Assembly: GCF_007859075.1 (NCBI RefSeq)
Contig: NZ_VOAK01000021.1
Coordinates: 62,001-126,000 of the forward strand
Direction of reading: 5' to 3'
DNA from: Gemmobacter aquaticus
GTDB taxonomy: Bacteria; Pseudomonadota; Alphaproteobacteria; Rhodobacterales; Rhodobacteraceae
DNA: 64,000 nucleotides
Shown: piece by piece, positions 1 to 7,004 of the stretch
Position numbering within the stretch: the stretch's first letter is position 1
Layout of the letters: each line of letters opens with the position of its first letter
The notes under the pieces: model-generated
Databases searched by the model: none
The model's input: only the letters and a program-made list of their open reading frames with translations
Told to the model about the DNA's origin: nothing
Program-made: the position numbers and the translations under genes

Positions 1-110
1 CAGCACCGTACGGACAGACAGACCAATTGCGCACTTGCTACTCGTGACACTCGGGCACGCCCCATGTGTCGCGGCGCTGGCGGAATTTCAGCCTGACGGG
101 AGGATTCCGA

Positions 111-593
111 ATGACCGACCTCGTGCATTGCCTTTGGTTTGATCATGGCGAGGCCAGCAAGGCCGCCGCATTTTATGCCAAGACCTTTCCGGACAGCCAT
201 GTTGATCGGGTAAACACCGCACCTTCGGATTTTCCGGGTGGGACGGAAGGCGCCGAGTTGACCGTTGAATTTACACTTCTCGGCCGCAAATGCATTGGCC
301 TGAATGGTGGCCCCATCTTCCGCCCCAACGAGGCGGTAAGCTTCATGGTCGTCACGGATGATCAAGAGGAAACCGACCGCTACTGCGACGCGATCATCGC
401 AAACGGCGGGGCCGAAAGCGCCTGCGGCTGGTGCAAGGACCGTTGGGGCTATTCCTGGCAGATCACCCCGCGCCGGCTGCTTGAACTGACAACCAGCACG
501 GATCGGGACACCGCGAAACGCGCCTTCGCTGCGATGATGACGATGACCCGGATCAACATTGCGCAGCTTGAAGCCGCGATCGCAGACCGCTGA
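111..593 (+). CDS. VOC-superfamily protein, PhnB/3-demethylubiquinone methyltransferase-like fold
   Basis: A 160-residue protein of the vicinal-oxygen-chelate superfamily, in the group often mislabelled as 3-demethylubiquinone-9 3-methyltransferase. Visible family features are the early [18 protein letters not shown] segment (first beta-alpha unit), the [15 protein letters not shown] strand, and WGYSWQITP near the C terminus. The start at 111 is chosen because GGGAGGA lies six bases upstream; an in-frame ATG at 66 has no such site and adds 15 uncharacteristic residues. It is followed 12 bases later by a DUF1428 gene, so the two are probably cotranscribed. No substrate can be deduced. Confidence 0.85.
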   Translation: MTDLVHCLWFDHGEASKAAAFYAKTFPDSHVDRVNTAPSDFPGGTEGAELTVEFTLLGRKCIGLNGGPIFRPNEAVSFMVVTDDQEETDRYCDAIIANGGAESACGWCKDRWGYSWQITPRRLLELTTSTDRDTAKRAFAAMMTMTRINIAQLEAAIADR

Positions 594-605
594 GGAGGAC
601 ATGTC

Positions 606-1001
606 ATGAGCTATATCGATGGTTTTGTCATCGCCGTGCCGACCGCGAACAAAGAGAAGTTCATCGCACATGCCCGGCTGGGCGATGGAGTGTTCCTCGA
701 TCTTGGCGCGATCCGCGTGGTCGAATGCTGGGGCGATGATGTGCCGGACGGCAAGGTCACCGACTTTCGCAAGGCCGTGCAGGCGAAAGATGACGAGACG
801 GTTGTCTTTTCCTGGATCGAATGGCCCGACAAGGCCACGCGTGACGCAGGAATGGCCACGATGATGGGGTGGATGGCCCATCCCGAGAAGGCCGATCCGC
901 GGATGGACCCCGCCAAGAACCCGATGCCCTTTGACGGGATGCGGCTGATCTTTGGTGGGTTCGAGCCGATTGTCATCGTTGGGCCGGGTATCGGGCAATA
1001 G
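606..1001 (+). CDS. DUF1428 family protein
   Basis: A 131-residue protein that reads as a DUF1428 member: it opens MSYIDGFVIAVP, has the central VVECWGDDVPDGKVTDF and VVFSWIEWPDKATRD segments, and ends with a DGMRLIFGGFEPIV strand. The family has a ferredoxin-like dimeric fold and no established biochemical role. It starts 12 bases after the VOC gene behind GGAGGAC. A second ATG five bases upstream (601) meets a stop at once, so 606 is the only usable start. The VOC plus DUF1428 pairing recurs in proteobacteria, but I infer no function from it. Confidence 0.85.
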   Translation: MSYIDGFVIAVPTANKEKFIAHARLGDGVFLDLGAIRVVECWGDDVPDGKVTDFRKAVQAKDDETVVFSWIEWPDKATRDAGMATMMGWMAHPEKADPRMDPAKNPMPFDGMRLIFGGFEPIVIVGPGIGQ

Positions 1002-1045
1002 CCACGCGAGGGCGCCCTGCCATCGGCACCGCGCGCGCCTGGCCC

Positions 1046-1762
1046 TTAGTCGGGCTGCAGCATATAGCCCGCACCGCGCACGGTCTGCAGATAGCGGGGT
1101 TGCTTGGGGTCTGACTCGATCTTGCGGCGCAGGCGCGTGATCTGAACGTCGACAGCACGCTCCTGCGCTTTGTCCGACGCCTCGCCCTCTGCCGGGCCCA
1201 TGTCACCGACCAGCATCTCGCGGCTGACGGCTTCGCCCGGCTGGGCTGCGAAAATGCGCATGAGCTGCGCCTCGGTCGCGGTCAGGCGAACCGGCTCGTT
1301 GCCGCGCCACAGCTCGCCCCGCTCCATATCATAGCGCACGTCGCCCAGATGCAGCACCTTGGGACCCGCGGCCTGCGCCTTGACCGTCGGCACCCGCCGC
1401 AGGATGGCATTGATACGCAAGAGCAGTTCCTTCGGCTCGAACGGCTTGACCAGATAGTCGTCGGCCCCGGCCTCCAGACCCTCGATCCGGTTCACGGCCT
1501 CGCCCCGCGCGGTCAAAAGCAGGATCGGCACGGCAAGCCGCGCGCGCAGATCGCGGGTCAGCGCCACACCATCCTCGCCCGGCATCATCACATCAAGTAC
1601 GATCATGTCGAATTCGAGCCCGGACAGAAGGCGCCGCGCCTGTGCGGCATCGCGCGCCACTGTTACCAGAAACCCGTTCCGGATCAGGAATTTTTGCAAC
1701 AGGCCCCTGATGCGTTCGTCATCATCGACGACAAGAAGATGCGCCTGCGGATCCTGCGTCAT
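1046..1762 (-). CDS. petR: OmpR-family response regulator, PetR-like
   Basis: A 238-residue two-domain response regulator. The receiver domain occupies about residues 7-122, with the acidic triad DDD at 13-15 and phospho-acceptor Asp57 (VLDVMMPGEDG). The C-terminal winged helix (about 140-235) carries LTATEAQLMRIFA and ends in QTVRGAGYML, typical of OmpR/PhoB DNA-binding domains. No sensor kinase is adjacent. It shares a four-base ATGA overlap with the MarR-type gene upstream, the petP-petR arrangement described in Rhodobacter capsulatus, where PetR is needed for cytochrome bc1-dependent growth. Unlike there, petABC does not follow. The symbol rests on this gene pair rather than on an alignment. 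Confidence 0.82.
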   Translation of the reverse strand: MTQDPQAHLLVVDDDERIRGLLQKFLIRNGFLVTVARDAAQARRLLSGLEFDMIVLDVMMPGEDGVALTRDLRARLAVPILLLTARGEAVNRIEGLEAGADDYLVKPFEPKELLLRINAILRRVPTVKAQAAGPKVLHLGDVRYDMERGELWRGNEPVRLTATEAQLMRIFAAQPGEAVSREMLVGDMGPAEGEASDKAQERAVDVQITRLRRKIESDPKQPRYLQTVRGAGYMLQPD

Positions 1763-2265
1763 ACCCCGCCCTCCTTCAGCGCAAGATACTGGCGCTTCAT
1801 CTCGGGGTCCATCATCGCCTCGAGTACCTGGCGGAAGCCCTGCACCGCCGCCGGCCCCGCCGCGCGATAGGCCGCCCGCATGCGCGCCCGCTGGGCGTCT
1901 GACAAGGCGCGCTCCAGTTCGGCCCCACGCTCGGTCAGGAACAGGTGGCGCTCGCGCTTGTCTTCCTTGCCCACGCGACTGTCCACAAGCCCGTCCTCGA
2001 TCAGCCCGCGCAACACGCGGTTCAGGCTCTGCTTCGTGACACCGAGGATGTTCAGCAGATTGTTCACCGTGGTGCCGGGGCTGCGATGGATGAAATGCAG
2101 CGCCCTGTGATGGGCCCGGCCATAGTGCATGCCGTCGAGAATGCGATCAGGATCGGCGGTAAAGCCGCGATAGGCAAAGAACATCGCCTCGATGCCCTTG
2201 CGCAATTGCTCGTCGGTCAGAAACAGCAGGCTCTCACCGCCCGCGCCCGGCTCACTCATCCGCAT
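1759..2265 (-). CDS. petP: MarR-family transcriptional regulator, PetP-like
   Basis: A 168-residue MarR-type winged-helix repressor. The recognition region reads NNLLNILGVTKQSLNRVLRGLIEDGLV (about residues 70-96; the full run is interrupted here only by my count), followed by the beta-wing GKEDKRERHLFLTERG, which is the classic MarR pattern of a basic wing plus LTxxG. It overlaps petR by four bases (ATGA), indicating translational coupling. It is transcribed away from ilvE; the shared 152-base intergenic region contains a palindrome (2304-2318) that is a plausible operator. Two in-frame ATGs lie six bases apart (2265, 2259) and I cannot choose firmly between them. Confidence 0.82.
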   Translation of the reverse strand: MRMSEPGAGGESLLFLTDEQLRKGIEAMFFAYRGFTADPDRILDGMHYGRAHHRALHFIHRSPGTTVNNLLNILGVTKQSLNRVLRGLIEDGLVDSRVGKEDKRERHLFLTERGAELERALSDAQRARMRAAYRAAGPAAVQGFRQVLEAMMDPEMKRQYLALKEGGV

Positions 2266-2303
2266 ATCCCTGACGGGCCTCCCTCGGTACCGGGCGAAGT
2301 TAC

Positions 2304-2321
2304 GTCAGCCTTGTTGACTTT
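2304..2321 (+). promoter_or_regulatory. 18-bp palindrome-containing element between petP and ilvE
   Basis: GTCAGCCTTGTTGACTTT lies in the divergent petP/ilvE region. Its first 15 bases form an imperfect palindrome (GTCAGC/GTTGAC arms). A copy with one mismatch sits upstream of gltD on the opposite strand (14284-14301), in the same orientation relative to its downstream gene. TTGACT inside it could be an ilvE -35 box. The binding protein is unknown. Confidence 0.45.
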
Positions 2322-2417
2322 CCAAGACGCAACTGATACCGAAGCCCAGATTTTGCGCAACTTTCTGCCGCATTCGCCACAAAGCTGCGCAACATTCGGA
2401 AATGTGAGGAGAGCGGC

Positions 2418-3284
2418 ATGCCCGGCTATGATGATCGTGACGGCAAGATCTGGATGGATGGCACCCTTGTGGAATGGCGTGACGCCAAGGTGCATATCCT
2501 GACACATGCGCTGCATTATGCCTCGTCAGTGTTCGAAGGCGAGCGCTGCTACAATGGCAAGATCTTCAAATCGACCGAACATTCGCAGCGCCTGTTGAAA
2601 TCGGGTGAGCTTCTGGACATGCCGATCCCCTACACGGTCGAAGAGATCAACGCAGCCAAGGATCAGGTTCTGGCCGCCAATGGCCTGACCGACGCCTATG
2701 TGCGCGCCGTCGCCTTCCGTGGCGCGGGCGACGAGATGGGCGTGGCAAGCCTTGGCAACCCGGTGCGGCTGGCCATCGCCTGCTGGACCTGGGGCGCGTA
2801 CTACGGCGACGCCAAGTTCAAGGGTGCCAAGCTCGACATCGCCAAGTGGAAACGCCCCTCTCCTGAAACCATCCCGACCGCGGCAAAGGCGGCTGGTCTT
2901 TACATGATCTGCACGATGTCAAAGCATGCGGCGATGGCCAAGGGCTGCTCGGACGCACTGTTTTTCGACTATCGCGGCTATGTGGCCGAGGCGACGGGGG
3001 CCAATATCTTCTTCGTCAAGGGCGGCGAGGTGCACACCCCCCTTCCGGATGCCATCCTGAACGGCATCACCCGGCAGACGGTTATCGGCATGCTGCGCGC
3101 CAAAGGCATCACGGTCCATGAACGCCACATCGAGGCGGCCGAACTGGAAGGCTTTGAGCAGTGCTGGCTGACCGGCACAGCGGCCGAGGTGACCCCGGTG
3201 GGTCAGATCGGCGATTATACATTCGAAGTGGGCGCCCTGACCCGTGAGATTGCCACCGATTATGAAAAGCTGGTGCGGGCCTGA
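2418..3284 (+). CDS. ilvE: branched-chain amino acid aminotransferase
   Basis: A 288-residue fold-type IV PLP aminotransferase that interconverts Leu/Ile/Val and their 2-oxo acids using glutamate/2-oxoglutarate. Visible markers are HALHYASSVFEGERCY near the N terminus, the probable PLP lysine Lys157 in TAAKAAGLYM, the signature EATGANIFFV, and TGTAAEVTPV near the end. Length matches short bacterial IlvE (about 290-310). The start is an ATG behind GGAGAG. It is divergent from petP-petR and ends at a strong terminator. Its use of glutamate as amino donor may matter, because the same upstream palindrome precedes gltD. Confidence 0.95.
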   Translation: MPGYDDRDGKIWMDGTLVEWRDAKVHILTHALHYASSVFEGERCYNGKIFKSTEHSQRLLKSGELLDMPIPYTVEEINAAKDQVLAANGLTDAYVRAVAFRGAGDEMGVASLGNPVRLAIACWTWGAYYGDAKFKGAKLDIAKWKRPSPETIPTAAKAAGLYMICTMSKHAAMAKGCSDALFFDYRGYVAEATGANIFFVKGGEVHTPLPDAILNGITRQTVIGMLRAKGITVHERHIEAAELEGFEQCWLTGTAAEVTPVGQIGDYTFEVGALTREIATDYEKLVRA

Positions 3285-3352
3285 GTGCAGAGGGGGATCT
3301 GCCCCCGTCGCGCGACACGCAACTCCCCAAGGGAATTTGCGGCCAGAATGAA

Positions 3353-3387
3353 AAAGGGCCCCAAGCCTTCCCGGCTTGGGGCCCTTT
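3353..3387. terminator. bidirectional terminator between ilvE and the small gene
   Basis: A perfect 15-bp inverted repeat (AAAGGGCCCCAAGCC at 3353-3367, complement at 3373-3387) with a five-base TTCCC loop. A-rich and T-rich flanks on both sides suit termination of ilvE (+) and of the convergent small gene (-). Confidence 0.9.
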
Positions 3388-3403
3388 CGTGTTTGGCTAT
3401 TGA

Positions 3404-3589
3404 TCAGGCTTCGCGGCCACGATCAATGCGCATGAATTCCACGGTCCGGCGATTGACCACCGGCTGCGGCACGGGGCGCTGCTGCAGCGATCTCCAGAAG
3501 GTGCTGCCGTCTTCACGGGCAATGCGCAGGAACTGCTTGAGCCGCCCACCGTTCGAAGGCTTTCGTTTGTCAGCAAGGTGCTTTGTCAT
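3404..3589 (-). CDS. small basic protein of unknown function
   Basis: A 61-residue protein rich in Arg/Lys (MTKHLADKRKPSNGGRL start, FMRIDRGREA end), with no membrane segment, signal peptide or cysteine motif. The start at 3589 follows GGAGGAC at normal spacing; a longer reading to 3652 has no ribosome site and adds 21 unlikely residues. It is convergent with ilvE across a bidirectional terminator and ends 15 bases from it. I do not recognise the family. The good ribosome site and terminator make it a real gene candidate. Confidence 0.6.
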   Translation of the reverse strand: MTKHLADKRKPSNGGRLKQFLRIAREDGSTFWRSLQQRPVPQPVVNRRTVEFMRIDRGREA

Positions 3590-3655
3590 GTCAGTCCTCC
3601 ATCCGTTACCCGGACAGGATAGGCCCGAATCGGTCCTTTTCCAAAGCTTCAAAGC

Positions 3656-4690
3656 TCAGGACAGGCGCGCAACCGCCCACGCGGCCGCTTCGGCGACCGT
3701 CGGGTCGGGATCGGTGCGCAGCTGGTCTGCAACCACGCGCAGGGCGGGCATTCCGGAGTTTCCGATTGCGTAAAGGACGTTGCGGACAAAGCGGTCGCGC
3801 CCGATGCGCTTGATGGGGCTACCCGCAAACCGGGCGCGAAACCCCGCATCATCAAGGCGCGCAAGTTCGGCCAGATGGGGCGCTCCGACCTTTGGCTGAT
3901 AGCCCAGGTCCTTTGCGGCTTGGGCGAACTTGTTCCATGGACAGACGGCAAGGCAGTCATCGCAACCATAGATGCGGTTGCCCATCATCGCCCGCAGATC
4001 GGGGTCGACAGGCCCCTTGTGCTCGATGGTCAGGTACGAAATGCAGCGCCGCGCATCGAGCTGATAGGGGGCCGGGAAGGCGCCAGTCGGGCAGATATCG
4101 AGGCAGGCCCGGCAGGACCCGCAGTGGCCGATCTCGGCGGTGTCTTTGGGCAGGTCGAGCGTGGTGAAGATCGCCCCGAGAAAGAACCAGCTGCCAAGAT
4201 CCCGCGCCAGAAGGTTGGTGTGCTTGCCCTGCCAACCCAGACCCGCCGCCTGCGCCAGGGGTTTTTCCATCACCGGCGCCGTATCGACAAAAACCTTGAT
4301 CGCCGCATCATCCGCCACCTGATCCAGCAGCCAGCGGCCCACCCGCTTCAGGCGCCGCTTCACAAGGTCATGATAGTCCTTGCCCTGCGCATAGACGCTG
4401 ACGGCGGCGCGATCCGGCTGGGACAGGATGGAGAGCGGATCATCCTCGGGGGTATAGACCTCGGCCAGCATGATGACAGATTGCGCCTCGGGCCAGAGCG
4501 CTGCGGCAGAGCCGCGCCATTCCTCACGCTCGGCCATCCAGCCCATCTGCCCGTGACGGCCCGCCTGCAGGAAGGCGCGCAATCGTCCGGCCGTTTCGGG
4601 CGCGGCATCCGGCGCGCAGATGCCGACCTTGGAGAAACCCTCCTCCAGCGCCTTGGCAATCAGCCGGTCTTTCAGATCCTGCGGTGACAT
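3656..4690 (-). CDS. queG: epoxyqueuosine reductase
   Basis: A 344-residue cobalamin- and [4Fe-4S]-dependent enzyme that reduces epoxyqueuosine to queuosine in tRNA, the last step of Q synthesis. Two ferredoxin-like clusters are visible: Cys190-x2-193-x2-196-x3-200 ([12 protein letters not shown]) and Cys243/246/250 ([10 protein letters not shown]). The probable catalytic Asp136 lies in VDTAPVMEK. The C terminus has HEAT-like helices ([13 protein letters not shown]). Start 4690 ([10 protein letters not shown]) is preferred over 4864 because the longer N terminus would run into the GST gene upstream. It follows that gene by 44 bases on the same strand, so the two may share a transcript. Confidence 0.94.
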   Translation of the reverse strand: MSPQDLKDRLIAKALEEGFSKVGICAPDAAPETAGRLRAFLQAGRHGQMGWMAEREEWRGSAAALWPEAQSVIMLAEVYTPEDDPLSILSQPDRAAVSVYAQGKDYHDLVKRRLKRVGRWLLDQVADDAAIKVFVDTAPVMEKPLAQAAGLGWQGKHTNLLARDLGSWFFLGAIFTTLDLPKDTAEIGHCGSCRACLDICPTGAFPAPYQLDARRCISYLTIEHKGPVDPDLRAMMGNRIYGCDDCLAVCPWNKFAQAAKDLGYQPKVGAPHLAELARLDDAGFRARFAGSPIKRIGRDRFVRNVLYAIGNSGMPALRVVADQLRTDPDPTVAEAAAWAVARLS

Positions 4691-4734
4691 GGGTTTCAAC
4701 CTGATCCAGAGCCCCCGGCGTCGTGGATGTGCCG

Positions 4735-5400
4735 TCAGAAATCCAGATTGACGTAGTGGCGCGGCGGCGGAAAGCCCGGAACATAGTCGGCCAGCAGCGG
4801 CCGAAAGCTGGGGCGCGACTTGATCTTGGCGTACCAGTCCTTGACGGCGGCATGGCGGTCCCAATCCACGTCCGAGATGTAGTCAAGGCAGCTCAGATGT
4901 GCAGCGGCGGCAAAATCGGCCAGCGTCATGCTGTCGCCTGCCAGCCAGCGGCGCTGCTCAAGAAGCCAGGCCATATAATCGAGGTGATACTTGATGCGGG
5001 TGGCGCCGAACTTGACATTGCGGCTGTCGGGATAGCCGGTTCCCTGCATCTTGCGGTTCACCCGCTCGTAGAGCAGCTTCGAGGTGACCTCGTCATGGAA
5101 CTTGTCATCGAACCAGTTGCAAAGCCTGCGCACCTCGTAGCGCGCATCGACATCGCGCGGCATCAGCGCGGGGGCGGGATAGGCTTCCTCCAACCACTCG
5201 CAGATCGCCTGGCTTTCGCTCATCAGGCGGCTTTCGACCTTCAGGACCGGCACCTTCCCGGCGGGGTTGCGGCGCAGGAACTCGGGCGACTGCTCCCAGT
5301 AACGCTCTTCGACCAGCTCAACCTCGATCCGCTTTTCGGCCAGCGTCAGGCGGACCTTGCGGCAGAACGGAGAGAGCGGGACGTGATAGAGGCGGATCAT
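4735..5400 (-). CDS. glutathione S-transferase family protein
   Basis: A 221-residue cytosolic GST-fold protein. The N-terminal thioredoxin-like domain has an [14 protein letters not shown] motif (Cys in the position used by omega/beta-type enzymes), a cis-Pro segment NPAGKVPVL and an [12 protein letters not shown] segment that binds glutathione. The helical C-terminal domain has the N-capping-box-like segment [15 protein letters not shown]. It lies upstream of queG on the same strand, which is common in this family of bacteria but suggests no shared pathway. The substrate is unknown. Confidence 0.9.
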   Translation of the reverse strand: MIRLYHVPLSPFCRKVRLTLAEKRIEVELVEERYWEQSPEFLRRNPAGKVPVLKVESRLMSESQAICEWLEEAYPAPALMPRDVDARYEVRRLCNWFDDKFHDEVTSKLLYERVNRKMQGTGYPDSRNVKFGATRIKYHLDYMAWLLEQRRWLAGDSMTLADFAAAAHLSCLDYISDVDWDRHAAVKDWYAKIKSRPSFRPLLADYVPGFPPPRHYVNLDF

Positions 5401-5516
5401 GTCGATGACGGCTTTCCGGCGATCAGAAGGACGGGGTCAAACTTCATTGCCGCGAAGCGCCCCGACATGCAATCCCGAAGGCGGGGCCGGTGTCGTCAAC
5501 GGCGGTTATGCGCGAC

Positions 5517-6266
5517 CTATTCGAAACAGCCTGCGCGCCCGTCGGCGGCAATCGTCTCTGCCCCCGAAAGGATCTGGGCGGTGCGGCGCCGCACGACCGG
5601 CCCCGGATTGACCGGATCGCGCGTCTTGGGATCGGGCAGGATCGCCGCGAGACGTGCGGCCTGCGTGGCACTAAGCCTTGAGGCAGGTATCCCGAAATAG
5701 TGCTGCGCCGCAGCCTCGACCCCGAAGATGCCTTCGCCGAATTCGGCCACGTTCAGATAGACATGCAGGATGCGCCGCTTGGTCCAGATCAACTCGACCG
5801 GCAGGGTCAGAACCGCCTCGGCGGCCTTGCGCGCCCAACTGCGCCCGTGCCAGAGGAAGACGTTCTTCACCACCTGCTGACTGAGCGTCGATGCGCCCCG
5901 CCCGCGCCCCTCGTCCAGCGCCGCGCGGATGGCCTGCATGTCAAAGCCCCAGTGCAGGCAGAAATTCGCATCCTCGGCCGCGACGACCGACCGTGCCATG
6001 ACCGGGGCGATGTCATCCCAGCCGACCCAGTCCTTTTCAATGCCGCCCAAGCGCCAGCTTTCTTGCATCTGATAGAGGTTCGTGGGCACAGGCAGCACGG
6101 CAAAGATCAGGATCAGCGCCGCGTAGAACGCAACAAGGCCAAGGCCCAGGCGTCGCGCCCAGATCAGCGCACGCTGCTTCCAGCCCACCACGGCAGCCTC
6201 GATGATCTCGGGCGCGGAGGTTGCCTTCCTGCGTGAACGGGGTTTCTTTTCGCTGCTGCTCGCCAT
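5517..6266 (-). CDS. mtgA: monofunctional biosynthetic peptidoglycan transglycosylase
   Basis: A 249-residue GT51 glycosyltransferase that polymerises lipid II into glycan strands, without a transpeptidase domain. A basic cytoplasmic tail is followed by one membrane anchor (LGLVAFYAALILIFAVLPV, about residues 38-56). The transglycosylase motifs are visible: AAEDANFCLHWGFD with the catalytic Glu, RGASTLSQQVVKNVFLW, and the RILHVYLNVAEFGEGIFGVEA region, given here in part. Start 6266 (ATG) is preferred over a TTG at 6305, but neither has a strong ribosome site. The length agrees with MtgA of other proteobacteria. Confidence 0.93.
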   Translation of the reverse strand: MASSSEKKPRSRRKATSAPEIIEAAVVGWKQRALIWARRLGLGLVAFYAALILIFAVLPVPTNLYQMQESWRLGGIEKDWVGWDDIAPVMARSVVAAEDANFCLHWGFDMQAIRAALDEGRGRGASTLSQQVVKNVFLWHGRSWARKAAEAVLTLPVELIWTKRRILHVYLNVAEFGEGIFGVEAAAQHYFGIPASRLSATQAARLAAILPDPKTRDPVNPGPVVRRRTAQILSGAETIAADGRAGCFE

Positions 6267-6337
6267 GGGCACAGAAACCACGAAGCCCGCGGTGCGGTCA
6301 AGCAACCGACACCGCGGGCAGCAGGGTTCAGCGCGTA

Positions 6338-6850
6338 TCAGGCGCCAGGAGCAGCGGCCTTTGCACCGGCCAGCGCGTCGGCCAGTTTCGCCTCTTGCTC
6401 TGCCGAAAGCGAGGTGCGCAGGATGCGACCCTTGCCAGCAAAAGCCTCCATCCCGGCCAGCACCTTGTCGGCCGTCATCTTGCGGATCAGGACACCAAGT
6501 GCTGCACCGCCCGGCGGGATGCTGTTGCCCACTTCCTTCAGGAAATCATCCTTGATGCCGATATCGGTCATCCACCCCGACAGCGCACCGGCCCCGGCGC
6601 CGACCGCGGCGCCCACCAGCGGGTTCAGGAACAAGAGTCCGATCAGGGCGCCCCACATGCCGCCGCCAGCAGCACCAGCCGCCGTCATGTTCACCGCCTG
6701 ATGCAACTGGACCGAGCCATCATCCTTGCGGGTGACGACCACCGCGTCCTCCATCTCGATCAGGTATTCGCGCTGCAGCTTTACCAGCGCGGCGCGCGCT
6801 TCAAAGGCAGTTGCTTCGTCAGGGAAGGCGACGATCACAAGGTCAGACAT
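6338..6850 (-). CDS. DUF1269 domain protein
   Basis: A 170-residue protein with an N-terminal ferredoxin-like half (MSDLVIVAFPDEATAFEARA) and a central Gly/Ala-rich hydrophobic hairpin (GGGMWGALIGLLFLNPLVGAA) of the type seen in glycine-zipper or DUF1269 proteins. The segment GNSIPPGGAALGVLIRKMT is characteristic of the family. The function is unestablished; a membrane- or stress-associated role is often guessed. It starts with ATG at 6850 behind GGAGAATTCC and stands alone between mtgA and gltB. Confidence 0.85.
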   Translation of the reverse strand: MSDLVIVAFPDEATAFEARAALVKLQREYLIEMEDAVVVTRKDDGSVQLHQAVNMTAAGAAGGGMWGALIGLLFLNPLVGAAVGAGAGALSGWMTDIGIKDDFLKEVGNSIPPGGAALGVLIRKMTADKVLAGMEAFAGKGRILRTSLSAEQEAKLADALAGAKAAAPGA

Positions 6851-6961
6851 CGGAATTCTCCATATTGGAAATCGGGGCAGTCAGACCAGACAAAGCACAG
6901 CGCCGGCCGATTCGCCCGCGCCCATATTGCCGCACTGATATGAAAGGTCATCGAAAATGCG

Positions 6962-6984
6962 ACAGGCCCCCGGTGGGGGCCTGT
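6962..6984 (-). terminator. gltB terminator
   Basis: A perfect 10-bp stem ACAGGCCCCC/GGGGGCCTGT with a three-base loop, followed on the minus strand by GCATTTTCG. It lies 20 bases beyond the gltB stop codon. Confidence 0.75.
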
Positions 6985-7004
6985 GTGGGTCTTGGTGGCT
7001 GACC

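Noticed and set aside
1-110. Possible end of a gene at the left edge
   Set aside because: Two forward frames are open for a short distance, but about 100 bases give no motif, so no gene can be supported.
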